Shown here piece after piece: positions 10,741 through 21,000 of a stretch of DNA of 64,000 nt. The notes under the pieces are model-generated. The model ran no database searches. It was not told the origin of the DNA and saw nothing but the letters and a program-made list of their open reading frames with translations. The position numbers and the translations under genes are program-made. Position 1 is the stretch's first letter, and every line of letters starts with the position of its first letter. Origin of the DNA: Usnea hakonensis (taxonomy: Eukaryota > Ascomycota > Lecanoromycetes > Lecanorales > Parmeliaceae); the NCBI GenBank assembly GCA_013423325.1, contig BLJB01000021.1, positions 334 to 64,333 of the forward strand, given 5' to 3'.

Positions 10741-11749
10741 CCCGTTATTATAGGTCTTCCTTAGCTCCGACGTTATAGAATTTACGCTAGTTTCGAGTCT
10801 AATACTCTAACTATATTCTCGTCCTTCTATTTATCCTATTATTGCCCTACCCTAGTTAAGATTTAAGGAGTACCTCGAGAAGAAGAGAACTTCTTATCCC
10901 CGAAAGAATCTTAGAAAGTCTGGGAGCTCGAAGATTAAGAAAACCCCGAAGACCCTTTTAGTCTAGATATTAGTATCTTATCCGCCCCTTAGGAAACCCC
11001 TAGCCTAGTCGTTTAGAAGGAACACTCTCGTATATTGCCCGTTCGGAAAGAACCCGTAATTCCTAGCCCTATTATTCAAAAGGAACTCATAGAACCCAGT
11101 CTAGTCGTTTAGAAGGAACATCCCCGTATATCGCCCGTTCGGAAAGAACCCGTAATTCCTAGCCCTATTGTTCAAAAGAAACTCATAGAACACCTTAGTC
11201 CTCGCCCAAGTTCTCCTCCCGCTATCGAAGAAGAAGATACCCCTAGCCGAATCGCCTAAGCAATCTAGAAGGGATATTGTCCTAAGCTCAAGTATCGAAG
11301 CCCCTCGTCTCGGCGTTCGTCCTCTAAGAGGCGAGCTCGTCAGGCTCAGCGCCCTCCTATTTACCTCGATATTGTCGAGCTAGGAGCGCGCGGCTTTAAC
11401 CATGCTGCACGTCTTAAAGACTCCGAACTCTTTAGCCTTACCTTGACCTAGATAGATTCCTTCCTCGGTTGCTCTTCGCCGAAGTAAATACCTATTTCGA
11501 ATTCGCCTCCTAGTCTCCGCTATATTCCCGAGAACCCGTACCTATATATAGGGATCTAGCCTCGTAGCTATAATCAAGATTACCGCCTTGCCCTATATCA
11601 AATAAGAAAAGAACTTTATTTGGCCGCTACCGATTCCCTAGAAAACCTTGAAGTATATCGATAAAGTAAAAACGTCGATCCCGCCATCCTTCTGCCCGCT
11701 CGATATCATAAGTACCTACACGTCTTCTTAAAATAAGAGGCCGATATCC
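10741..11749 (+). pseudogene. Protease to RT linker of the outer chromovirus, RIP-mutated
   Basis: No intact frame is present. The sequence contains an internal direct repeat (about 11005-11080 and 11100-11190, with GTTTAGAAGGAACA and CGTTCGGAAAGAACCCG in both). The remainder reads as linker with many TAG/TAA codons. Confidence 0.5.
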
Positions 11750-13240
11750 TGCCCTAATATAGACCCCACTATTATGCTATCCACCTTAAGGAAGGTATCT
11801 AACCCCCTAGTTCTACCCTATATAGTATAAGCTATAATAAGGCTCTCGAACTCCGCCGCTACCTAGATAAGAACCTAAGTAAAGGGTTTATTCGAGCTAG
11901 TCGCTCCGAGGCCGCGGCTCTCGTTCTCTTTATTAAAAAGCCTAGTAGGGGTCTATATTTTTACGTAGACTATAGAGGCCTTAATATTATTATCGTTAAG
12001 AATCGATATCCTCTACCCTTAATCTCCGAGACCCTAAACCGCCTTAGCCGAGCTAAGATCTTTACCAAGCTCGATATTATTGCCGCTTTTAATAGGATTC
12101 GTATCTAGGAGGGAGACGAGTCCCTTACCGCGTTCCGTACTCGCTTCGGACTATTCGAGTACCTAGTTATACTATTTAGGCTATATAACGGGCCCGCCAC
12201 GTTCTAGAACTATATTAATAATACTCTCCGCGAATACCTTAATAACTTCTATACCGCGTACCTCGATGATATTCTGATCTATAGCGATAACGAGATCGAG
12301 CATAAGATTTATATTAACCGCGTCCTACGTAAATTAGCCTAAGCCGGCCTATAAGTAGATATTACGAAATGTGCCTTCTATATCACCTAAGTCCCCTACC
12401 TCGGCCTAATTATTACTACCGAGGGAGTCAAGATAGACCCTACTAAAGTCGATACTATTGTTAATTAGCCTAGCCTCGTTAACGTTAAAGATATTTAAAG
12501 CTTCCTAGGATTCGCAAACTTCTATAGAAGGTTTATCTATAACTATAGTAAGCTCGCCGCCCCCTTAACTAATCTCACGCGAAAAGACGTTAAGTTCGCC
12601 TAGACCGCCGAATACTAAATAGCCTTTAAAGTTCTCAAAAAGGCGTTTACCTCCGATATAGTCCTACGTTATTATAATCTAGACCTCAAGATTGTAGTAG
12701 AAACCGATACTTCTAACTATGTTTCTGGAGGAATCTTGTCCTAGTACAGCGATAATAGTGAACTATACTCTGTCGCCTATTTCTCCAAGAAATATAGCCC
12801 TATAGAATACAATTACGAGATCTATAATGTCACGAACAAGTAGTGTGTTAGTGGAGGACCCCTGCCTTAGCGGGGTCCGGGGCTCTTTTTGGGCCGCTGG
12901 CCAAGCGGTTAGAGTGCTACCACCCCTTTCCGCAACATATAATAAGGAACTTATGGCCATTGTTCGAGCCTTTGAATAATAGCGTCCTAAGCTCGAGGGC
13001 TCTCTATCCCCTATTAAAGTTATCACCGATTATAAGAACCTTAAATACTTTATATTAACGAAGATACTTAGTCGCCGCTAAGTACGTTAGAGCGAGTTCT
13101 TATCTCGCTTTAACCACTAGATAACTTACCGACCTAGTAAAGCCGGTAGTAAACCTGACGCATTAACGCGTCGCTTAGGAGACCTCCCTAAGGAGGGGGA
13201 TACTTAGGACCCTAGATACCTATATCAGCATCAGACCGTG
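11750..13240 (+). pseudogene. Reverse transcriptase and RNase H of the outer chromovirus
   Basis: Read through its TAG/TAA codons, this is a full Ty3/gypsy RT. KPSRGLYFYVDYRGLN near 11935 is followed by KLDI (first catalytic Asp) near 12070 and YLDD at 12259-12270. The thumb (FLGFANFYRRFI) lies near 12500 and RNase H (VETDTS, NYEIYNKELMAI) at about 12700-12990, interrupted by a family C insertion at 12828. It ends in a typical linker before the TRIM insertion. It is non-functional. Confidence 0.85.
12828..12937 (+). repeat. Family C LTR-like element, copy 2 (110 bp), in the RNase H region
   Basis: It starts TGTCACGAACAAG and ends TTTCCGCAACA and is flanked by TATAA on both sides (12823-12827 and 12938-12942). 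Removing it and one flank restores the RNase H reading. At 12898-12912 the string TGGCCAAGCGGTTAG resembles a tRNA A-box, but no B-box is present in the element. TG...CA ends and a 5-bp duplication favour a solo LTR over a SINE. Confidence 0.8.
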
Positions 13241-13341
13241 TGTCAGGGTTAACCTTTCGGCCATACTGGCTAAAAAGCCTGGCCCGGGGGGTTTCTGCAC
13301 TTCATGCCCAGAAACCCCCTATTTTGGCCCTAATGCTAACA
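13241..13341 (-). repeat. TRIM LTR (left; 3' LTR in element orientation)
   Basis: 101 bp, same sequence as 13806-13906. It contains a G/C-rich stem (GGGGGGTTTCTG...CAGAAACCCCC). Confidence 0.9.
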
Positions 13342-13416
13342 ACTATCTCCCCCTCTACGGGCTCGTCCCGAGCCCGAAAGAAAGAAAAATTGCATGCGAC
13401 GTTTTGCCTCAGAGGT

Positions 13417-13530
13417 GCCAATCTTTAGGCACATGTGTAGCCCAATCTTTAGGGACTTGAACCCAATCTTTAGGGACTTGAACCCAATCTTTAGGGTGTT
13501 GTCTGCCCAATCTTTAGGGACTTGAACTTC
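13417..13530. repeat. Short tandem repeats inside the TRIM
   Basis: The motif CCAATCTTTAGG occurs five times (near 13418, 13442, 13463, 13484 and 13507), three of them in a 21-bp tandem period with the spacer GACTTGAAC. Further right, the pair around 13535-13570 and 13636-13670 repeats GAAGCTTACCCGAGC. No function is evident. Confidence 0.75.
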
Positions 13531-13805
13531 AAGCTTCGGGGTCCCATTTTGGAAGCTTACCCGAGCCAAGTTATTGTTGGGTACCTCCCGAAGGCAGGTT
13601 ACCCGAGAGCCTAATTGGCTCGTGATGTCACTGCTTCGGGGCTCCCATTTGGGAAGCTTACCCGAGCGAAAGCCTGAAAAACCACTTGCGCATGGCCCGG
13701 TTCGAACCATGGACCCTCGTGAATCAGTACTATGGCCCCCCGTTTTGGTAACTCCTCGTCCTCGTTCCAGGGGGATCAAGCCCGGAACAGAAGTGCAGAA
13801 ACTAT

Positions 13806-13906
13806 TGTCAGGGTTAACCTTTCGGCCATACTGGCTAAAAAGCCTGGCCCGGGGGGTTTCTGCACTTCATGCCCAGAAACCCCCTATTTTGGCCCTAATG
13901 CTAACA
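13806..13906 (-). repeat. TRIM LTR (right; 5' LTR in element orientation)
   Basis: 101 bp, identical to 13241-13341; followed by the second CCGTG target copy. Confidence 0.9.
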
Positions 13907-13933
13907 CCGTGCTAAAAAACCATGTTTTAGACC

Positions 13934-14097
13934 TGTCACGGTATGCCTAAGGCATGGTTCCCAATTGGGCCTAGCGCGGCTTGGCGCCTTGGCACTCCGC
14001 ACACATATCGGTGCACTGTAGATACTCTTTCTTCCATACATTCAATATTATCAATAAAACCACCACTTTATGAAACCATTCATATTAGTCCCTGACA
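13934..14097 (-). repeat. Family B solo LTR, copy 2 (reverse orientation)
   Basis: 164 bp with ends TGTCACGGTATG and AGTCCCTGACA, the reverse complement of copy 1. It is flanked by AGACC on both sides (13929-13933 and 14098-14102). Confidence 0.9.
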
Positions 14098-14289
14098 AGA
14101 CCCCAGAGTTCTCGACCTTCAATGCAGAACGGTTAGCCTAGACCCCATCTAGTTATACCTGTCTCCGCTCTAGCCTTCGCCTCCAGTAACCCTGGCCCCT
14201 ATAGACCTAGATACCGAAGAACCTAACGTCGAAATAGACGATTCGGAATCTTAGTTAGACTAAGATACCCCTATACCTAATAACGACCT

Positions 14290-15990
14290 AGCCGATATGC
14301 CCACCCAGACGTTATGGGACCGAGCTCAAGCTAAAGATATATTTAGACTATAGATTCTAGAAGCCCTTCGCAATAGTGATTATTACTATAGTAAAATCCC
14401 CCTTACCGAATACGAGGAACGTAATAACGCTCTATACTTCCGCGGTAGGAAGTATATACCTAACTCTAATAGCCTTCGCCTACGAATTATCTAACTCACT
14501 TATGATAGTGTAGCTAGTAGATATCCAGGACGAGCGAAATTATACGAACTTATTAGTCGAGCCTATTAGTGGCCTAACGTTTATAAATACGTTTAACGCT
14601 TCGTCCGCAATTGCTATATATACACTCGAGTTAAGCCCTCGCGTTAAAGAGTTTAAGGCTAGTTAAGACCCTTATTGGTACTATAACGCCGTTGGCGTAA
14701 CGTCTCTATAGACTACGTAGGTCCCCTTCCTCTAAGTACCTATATAGGAATTATCTATTAATATATTCTCGTCTTCGTTAACCGTCTTACTAAGATAAGA
14801 TATATAGTCCCTACTATTACTATAGAGCCTAAAGAGGCCGCTCAAGCTCTCTACGCTCACGTTTAGAAATACTACGGTATACCCGAGTTCCTTACGTCCG
14901 ATCGCGACACCTAGTTTACCTCCGACGTCTTTAAGTACCTATATAGGATACTCAGAATCGATGCCAAACTTTCTACCGCCTACTACCCCGAGACCGATTG
15001 TCAAGGACTAATATGAATGGATTCATAAAGTGGTGGTTTTATTGATAATATTGAATGTATGGAAGAAAGAATGGCTCTGCAGCGAGATTTGTGCGGAGTG
15101 CCAAGGCGCCAAGCCACGCTAGGCCTAATCGGGAACCATGCCTGAGGCATACCGTGACACCGATGGCCAAACAGAACGCTGTAATGCTGTCATAGAATAC
15201 TACCTCCGAGTCTTCTGCAATTATATGTAGGACGACTGGGCTAAGTAGATACCTGGCGCAGAGTTTTCTGCAAATAATGCCCTATCCGTAACTACCTTAG
15301 CCTCGCCGTTCCTCGCCAACTCTGGTCAGAATCCTCGTCTCGGCTTTGAACCCCCGGAGCCCCTTCCTACCGATCTTACCGCCCAGTCTTATACTAAGCT
15401 TCTAGATATCGAGAACTTTGCTAAGAAGATAGAAGAACTCACCGAGTACCTCCGTAACGAAATGCTAATCGCTTAGGCTATTTATAAGGCTAACGTTAAT
15501 ACTTATCGTCGCCCTAGCCCTCGCTACTCCGTCGATAACCAAGTCTGGCTTAATGCTAAGAACCTTAATACCGCCTATCCTTCTATCAAATTGGACGACC
15601 GCCATATAGGCCCCTTTCGAGTTAAGCGCGTATTTCGTAACCCTCTTATTATGGAGCTAGAGCTCTCCGAGTCTATATAGGTATATCCCGTCTTCCATGT
15701 TAACCTCCTGAGCTATATAGCTACCGACCCCTTGCCCGGCCAAATTCAGGCCCCTCGTGAACCCGTAGTTACCGAGAATAGCGAACGTTCTTGGTATATA
15801 AACGGTATCCTAAACTCTAAGCTTGATCGCCGGTACACCCCCGCCTTTCTCAAATATTACGTAGACTAGGAAGGTTATAACCCCACGTAGGAACCCTTCA
15901 ACCTCCTCGGGGATAGCTAAGACGTAATAGTCGACTTCTACGCTACTAATCCCGCCCGTCCTAGACCCTATATCACCCCTTGCACCATAC
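14290..15990 (+). pseudogene. Integrase and chromodomain of the outer chromovirus
   Basis: The zinc-binding region lies near 14470-14640 and the core near 14690-15200, with SIDYVGPL and DRDTQF-like motifs that carry TAG where Gln or Trp is expected. The family B solo LTR at 14999 splits the conserved ETDGQTER segment. After the core come GPFRV and VFHVNLL motifs. At about 15790-15915 the reading WYINGILNSK ... GYNP ... WEPFNLL is a chromodomain, which in functional chromoviruses binds modified histones and guides integration into heterochromatin. Confidence 0.85.
14999..15159 (+). repeat. Family B solo LTR, copy 3, in the integrase core
   Basis: 161 bp with ends TGTCAAGGACT and CCGTGACA. It is flanked by CCGAT on both sides (14994-14998 and 15160-15164); deleting it restores the integrase reading. 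Confidence 0.9.
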
Positions 15991-16137
15991 CTCGATACTA
16001 ATATAATAACCCGTAGCATTTAATTGCTTCACCTCGCCTCGCCTCCGCCCTCGCCCTATCTCCGCCTTCGTCTTTACCTTCGCCTTGTCTACATCCTTTA
16101 TCTGCTTCGCAGGAGCTCAGCCTTCGAAGGGGGAGCT

Positions 16138-16295
16138 TGTCACGGTATGCCTCAGGCATGGTTCCCGATCGGGCCTAGCGCGGCTTGGCGCCTTGGCACC
16201 GCACACATATCGGTGCACTGTAGATACTCTTTCTTCGACACACATTATTATATTATTATCCATACATATGACACCACTCATATCGTTTCCTGACA
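16138..16295 (-). repeat. Family B solo LTR, copy 4 (reverse orientation)
   Basis: 158 bp with ends TGTCACGGTATG and TTTCCTGACA, flanked by GAGCT (16133-16137 and 16296-16300). It sits in or beside the polypurine tract of the chromovirus, just before its right LTR. Confidence 0.9.
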
Positions 16296-16302
16296 GAGCT
16301 AC

Positions 16303-16487
16303 TATCATGGTATGGATCTCAGTCTAGTCAGGTTAATCTATACGATAGCCGACGATCTAGGCGATAGCCCCTTAAGGGCTGCTCGCATCCCCCGTTCTTT
16401 CTGGTTTCCTCATCTTTCGTCTTGGAATTCTACCTAGTCCTAGCCATAGAGAATGAGAATCCTTCTACCAAGCCTCGTTCCCTGACA
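16303..16487 (+). repeat. Right LTR of the outer chromovirus
   Basis: 185 bp, aligned to the left LTR after removing its insertion. The start reads TATCATGG (left copy TGTCATGG), a RIP-type TpG to TpA change. The end reads CCCTGACA. Confidence 0.85.
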
Positions 16488-17000
16488 TATACTTATTACA
16501 CTCGTAATGATATATACGACTAAAGATATAAATACTTAATAATTCTAAGCTATATTTATAGTAGTAATAAAGATAATTACGCTTTAAATGTTACGAGTGT
16601 GACAGCTTCCATGGTCGTGAACATACGCTTAGCGACCTATCTTGGCCTAGCGTGTCTTGGCAAAGTCACTGCGGCCCACAAATNNNNCCTATCAATTGAA
16701 TCCTAGTTACATACCACCATTGACTTGATCTGGTTGCAGTCCTAACATTAAAAACTATTTTAAATATAAATTTAGAGACCTATATTCTAATTCTCGTACT
16801 AAATCTATAATTAGTTAATATAAATCTATCTCTATATAGTAGGAAACCTTTATAAGTATAATTAATAACTATAATAGGTATAGCCTATTAGTGGCGGTAA
16901 TAGTATCATATAGTGTAGGAATCATATATATACATAGTTAGGGGTTGCGAAATCCCTCTAATGTAAACTGTAAAGTAGTGTGGGGTTCAGGGGTAAGAGC
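16488..17000. other. AT-rich RIP relic flanking the solo LTR
   Basis: Outside the LTR the stretch is very AT-rich with almost no CpA or TpG up to about 16920, like 965-1267. It is probably the other half of the old relic that received the chromovirus. No gene is seen. Confidence 0.55.
16589..16747 (+). repeat. Family A solo LTR with a 4-N assembly gap
   Basis: It starts TGTTACGAGTGTGAC and ends AGTCCTAACA, matching 517-700. TTAAA flanks it on both sides (16584-16588 and 16748-16752), so it is a genuine solo-LTR insertion. Four Ns at 16684-16687 replace about 28 bp present in the other copy. Confidence 0.88.
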
Positions 17001-18077
17001 TCCGAGTATCCGCTTCTCCAATCAAACCTTAATTTCAGTCCCTCTGATTAATGGGTAGACTAAGTAAGCCTCGGTACTCGTCAGTGTCCAGCCAATTGCA
17101 AGTAAGATCCAATGATTGAGCCCCCCCCCCTTCCGGCTCGGTCGATCAGACGGAGCAGCACATGATCTGCATAAATATCGAACTAGTCCATTAGAGCGTT
17201 CAAGCTCACCGCTTCTCATGTACCTACCACCATTATTTACTTGCATCTTAGTAATGTTATGCACTACCGTACAAGTCACTCTACTCCTGACTAGCACTAT
17301 AGATTATTATTACCAAGGTACATCCTATTGAAGTAATAGCCATATCATCGGAAGTTTTTATCAACGTCTTTTTGGCAAAAGTCGGACCCCAGTCCTCAAA
17401 CCTTAGTACCTATGTACTCGTATCATTTCACTCTCGCCCCTCCTTTCATTTGCCAATCGTTTCCATGCAAGCTCACCAGGCCCGCTTAGAGCACTTTCAT
17501 TTCATCCAGAGTTGGACTTGATGTTGCTTAGACCTTTTGTTGCTGTTGCTATTATTATCCTTGTTCGTGTTAGACAATTTCGAAACTGCTTTCGGTGCGG
17601 CGGCTGTGACGGACTGCCAGACTGTCTACCTAATTACTTTATGGAGTAGACTGTTGAGAACATTGTCAATGGAGAAGGGAGGGGACGAAGGGTTGGAGTT
17701 TGACCAAAGACTGATGCAGAATTTGTATACTGAAAGCAATGCATTATGTACTAGTAGTAATACTTTGTGCCGTCATCTGGACGCTAAGGTAAGGAGGTAT
17801 TAAATGCTATACTGTACTCGTCTACTCATACCACTCTGACATACACATCATACTACTCGTAGAACCACCCTCCTTTTGCTTGTTCGCCATGACATCCGAT
17901 GGTGATATCTAATTCTACATCGCCACCCTCCAGCCTACAACACCCTGCCGCCCACCACCTACCAGGCCAACCATTCCGCAGTCTCATTCTCATAAACCGC
18001 TGGCCTCGCGGCAAGTCTTGACCGAATGTTCGGATTTGTAGCATTTGGGCGCAACTCCATCGCTGTCTCTCGTGATA
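17001..18077. other. Boundary region and upstream sequence of the RhoGAP gene
   Basis: Base composition returns to normal here, with no repeat copies. A run of ten C lies at 17121-17130. Short open frames (for example 17537-17803) begin at non-ATG codons and show no domain. The last few hundred bases are probably promoter and 5' leader. Confidence 0.5.
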
Positions 18078-21000
18078 ATGGACTTGGGCACAGGGACTGC
18101 AGAGCAGACCATGTCTGAGTCCCAAAAGGCTGCTTCAAGCACTGCATATGATGTGCTTGGGTGCCAACAGAATGCGCCAGTGCCGCGCTCCGCTGATGGG
18201 CGCAGTACAGCTCGAAAGCCTACATCGTCGCCTTTGCAAATCAGCGAGACTGCCTCCGCGGCTACTATTGACGGGATACAGAGCGACGCCAAGAGCTCCA
18301 GATCGCCTCCTTTATATCGAAAGACCAGCCTTCCACAATCTTCTCCAGGTTCCCCTCAGCCCAGTCCAGTCGCTAGCCTGGATCATCCCAAATCGCCCCG
18401 CGAGCGGCTCGACGGGCTTCTTACGCCGGGAACTTTCTCTACAAACGAGCATATTAGTGGAGTGGAGGAAAGAACTTTCAGGGCTACTACGGCAACACCA
18501 TCAAAAGCCCAATCATACAGCCAGTTACGGAACGTCTCGTCCGCCCTCCCTCAATCGAGGCCTTTGGGCAACTCCTCTCCTCCTTCCCCAAGGTCCACAG
18601 CATCACCGCCCCTTGGCGAAACACCTGCCTCATTGGCGGTTCGATCAATACCACGTACATCGTCTATAGACTCCGCTATTTCAAAGCATTCGCACAAAAC
18701 CTCGCTCGATACCTCTGGCGCATCAGACATCTCGGACCTCATAGAAACGGCAGGCTCCCCGGAAGCTGTGATTCAACATTTATTGAAGGAAAATCAACAT
18801 TCCGCTGCACAAAACGCACAATTATGGAAACTGGTGGATAAGCAGCGTTCGTTGGTGCTTGGATTGAACCAAGATCTTGAGAAAGCTCTCAAAGACAAGT
18901 TAAAGTATCGAAAGGAATTGAACGCACATCTGGATAAGGTTCCGCCAATCCCAAGCATCACGCATAAAGCGCCAGTGACACAGCCAAGAGATCCTAGCCA
19001 TTCTCCAGCACCTAGCGAAGCCTCCGCTGATTTGCCAATTCAGAGACAGAGCTTGGAAGGTAATATTTCCCGTGAGTTTGAAGACGAAGGGTCGGCCTCT
19101 GGCACATCGACAGATCGCAAAGATCAGGAATCAAACCAAGAAGAAAAGAAAACGTTGAGCTCTATGTCAGCGGTGTCAGAGGAAGCGGACGGTTGGGTAA
19201 AGAGCAAACCTCGAGCAGGAGGTTCCAAACATTCGCTCAAGGCCACATCGAGCTCTGACCTTGGTGTCCTCGGACCCGTAAAAGCTGCGCATCTCGTGAC
19301 TGCCATACAAACAAACGACCTGGAGCCATCAGCTAAAACGGAACCATCAGACGCCATTTCTCGAATCTCGCAAGCTGCAGGACCCGCTGTATCACCAACA
19401 ACTAGTTTTACTGCGAAGCGTTCCCAACATGGCTTTCCCAAAGCCTTTAACGGTTCTACCTTAGCATTGACTGAATCAACTACACCAAGAAGCGATACTG
19501 AGTCGATGACGCCACCTCGCAAACTCCCTCCTGCGCCTCTACGTCTGGGCCAATCGAAGCCTGATGAGCCGGCCCAGCATCCATTTCGACCTGAAGAACA
19601 TTCTGATTCTGAGTATGATGAAAGTATGGAGGTGGATGAGTTGCCTGCTTTGGATAGGGGCCGGAAGAAAACCCGAGAGGCGGATGACTGGGAACGAGAG
19701 GCTGCTATCCTCAAGGAAAAGCAAGATCGCAGCCGTTCGAAGAAGGAGAAAGGGTCGAAGCCCCCAGTAAATGTGGCTAAGCCATTGGTCGAGGAAAATG
19801 GGGATGTTGCGCAGGCTCGGGAGACTCCCATTCCCGCGTCTCTCAAGACCATTTCACGAGAGCCGAGCGCAACTGTTACATCTGAGTTTTTGTCGCCACC
19901 AGCCTCGCTAGCGAGCGTCCTTGATCCCTCTAGTGGCTTGAAAGCGCCAGTTACCAGCGAGAGGTTCATGGCCATTAAGCCTATGAGCCCCGGCCTTCCG
20001 TTGAGCCCACGCCCCAATCATCGCCCATTGAATCCGCCAACGCCAAGACTGCCCCGTGATGGTGTGGGGACGTCGCTTGGGTCTCCTCCTTTGTCTCCCA
20101 GGAATGCTTTCCCTGGCCTTCCTCTTTCGCCAAGGGTTTTGAGGCAACCTGTTCCACTTCCTCCCAATACGCCGATATCGCTAGCTTCGCCAAAGCCGGC
20201 AAATGCCGAGTCTCGCAATGATTCCATCGAACTAGCCCATAGCCCCGTGAAGAGTTCGTTGACTTACCCGCAATCCCAGTCGTCGCCGGAACTTACAGAG
20301 GCTTCAATGCCAAGGGGCATCTTCAAAGGATTCGTATCAGATACGTATCCGGAGCTTCTGATCCCGCCTAATGCTCTACCTTCCATTATCGTAAAGGTGG
20401 TCTCTTCACGCCTGAGACCTTCACGCCACAGCCTAGTCTTGAAGGGAAGTGACGAGGAACCAGTATTCACCCTAGGAGTATCGGCTCGGTCTCATCACCA
20501 TCAGTTGTGGCAGGTTGAGAGGCCCATACAGTCGCTGCTACAGCTAGACGAGCAGCTTCGCCAATCTACGACATTCAATGCCAAGCTCCCAGACCGATCG
20601 TTGTTCGCCGGTCACGCTCCTGCAAAGATTGACGCGCGCCGGGTGGCCTTGGAACAGTATTTTGAGAGCATTCTAGATACGCAAATGGACGAGAAGGCAG
20701 CCCTCGCGTTGTGCAATTATTTGTCCACCCAGGCTTCAGAACCCACTTTTGGGGAAGATATTGGCTTTGCTTCTGCCCTCCGCTCTGGATCACCTGTCAC
20801 GCAAGGTCTAGAAGGAAGGTTCTTCAAGCAGGGGTATCTCACAAAGAAAGGCAAAAACTTTGGCGGCTGGAAGGCAAGGTTCTTCGTTCTCGAGGAGCCC
20901 GTCTTGCGTTACCATGAAACTCCTGGTGGATCCGTGTTGGGAACGATCAGGCTTCAAAATGCCCTCATTGGCAAACAATCTCCTAGTAAACCGTCCCACT

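Larger units (their letters stand above)
13241..13906 (-). mobile_element. TRIM-like miniature LTR retrotransposon with identical LTRs
   Basis: Two 101-bp direct repeats with ends TGTCAGGG and GCTAACA (13241-13341 and 13806-13906) bound a 464-bp interior. By eye they are identical. The whole is flanked by CCGTG (13236-13240 and 13907-13911). The interior codes for nothing recognisable. Next to the left LTR, the reverse strand reads AGAGGGGGAGATAGT, a good polypurine tract, so I orient the element on the minus strand. Without any gag or pol it must move with proteins from another element. Insertion is into the chromovirus between RNase H and integrase. Confidence 0.9.
1386..16487 (+). mobile_element. 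RIP-degraded Ty3/gypsy chromovirus (outer element)
   Basis: After removal of nested insertions the element is about 6.4 kb: left LTR 1386-1745, gag remnant, aspartic protease, reverse transcriptase, RNase H, integrase, chromodomain, right LTR 16303-16487. The order RT-RNaseH-integrase marks Ty3/gypsy, and the C-terminal chromodomain marks a chromovirus. The coding region is full of TAG/TAA codons where glutamine (CAG/CAA) or tryptophan (TGG) is expected, and CpA/TpG are strongly depleted, as RIP produces. LTR ends differ as RIP would do it (left ends CCCTAATA, right ends CCCTGACA; left starts TGTCATGG, right starts TATCATGG). No clean target duplication was found around it. It is long dead and hosts the insertions listed separately. 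Confidence 0.9.

Noticed and set aside
13691..13712. GGTTCGAACC, a perfect tRNA B-box-like string, inside the TRIM
   Set aside because: Neither strand folds into a cloverleaf around it and the T-stem bases do not pair, so it is not called a tRNA.
17537..17803. 88-codon frame with a hydrophobic start
   Set aside because: It begins at TTG, lacks family-like sequence and lies in the probable leader of the RhoGAP gene.
19124..20017. 297-codon minus-strand frame
   Set aside because: It is a shadow of the Ser/Pro-rich part of the RhoGAP coding frame.
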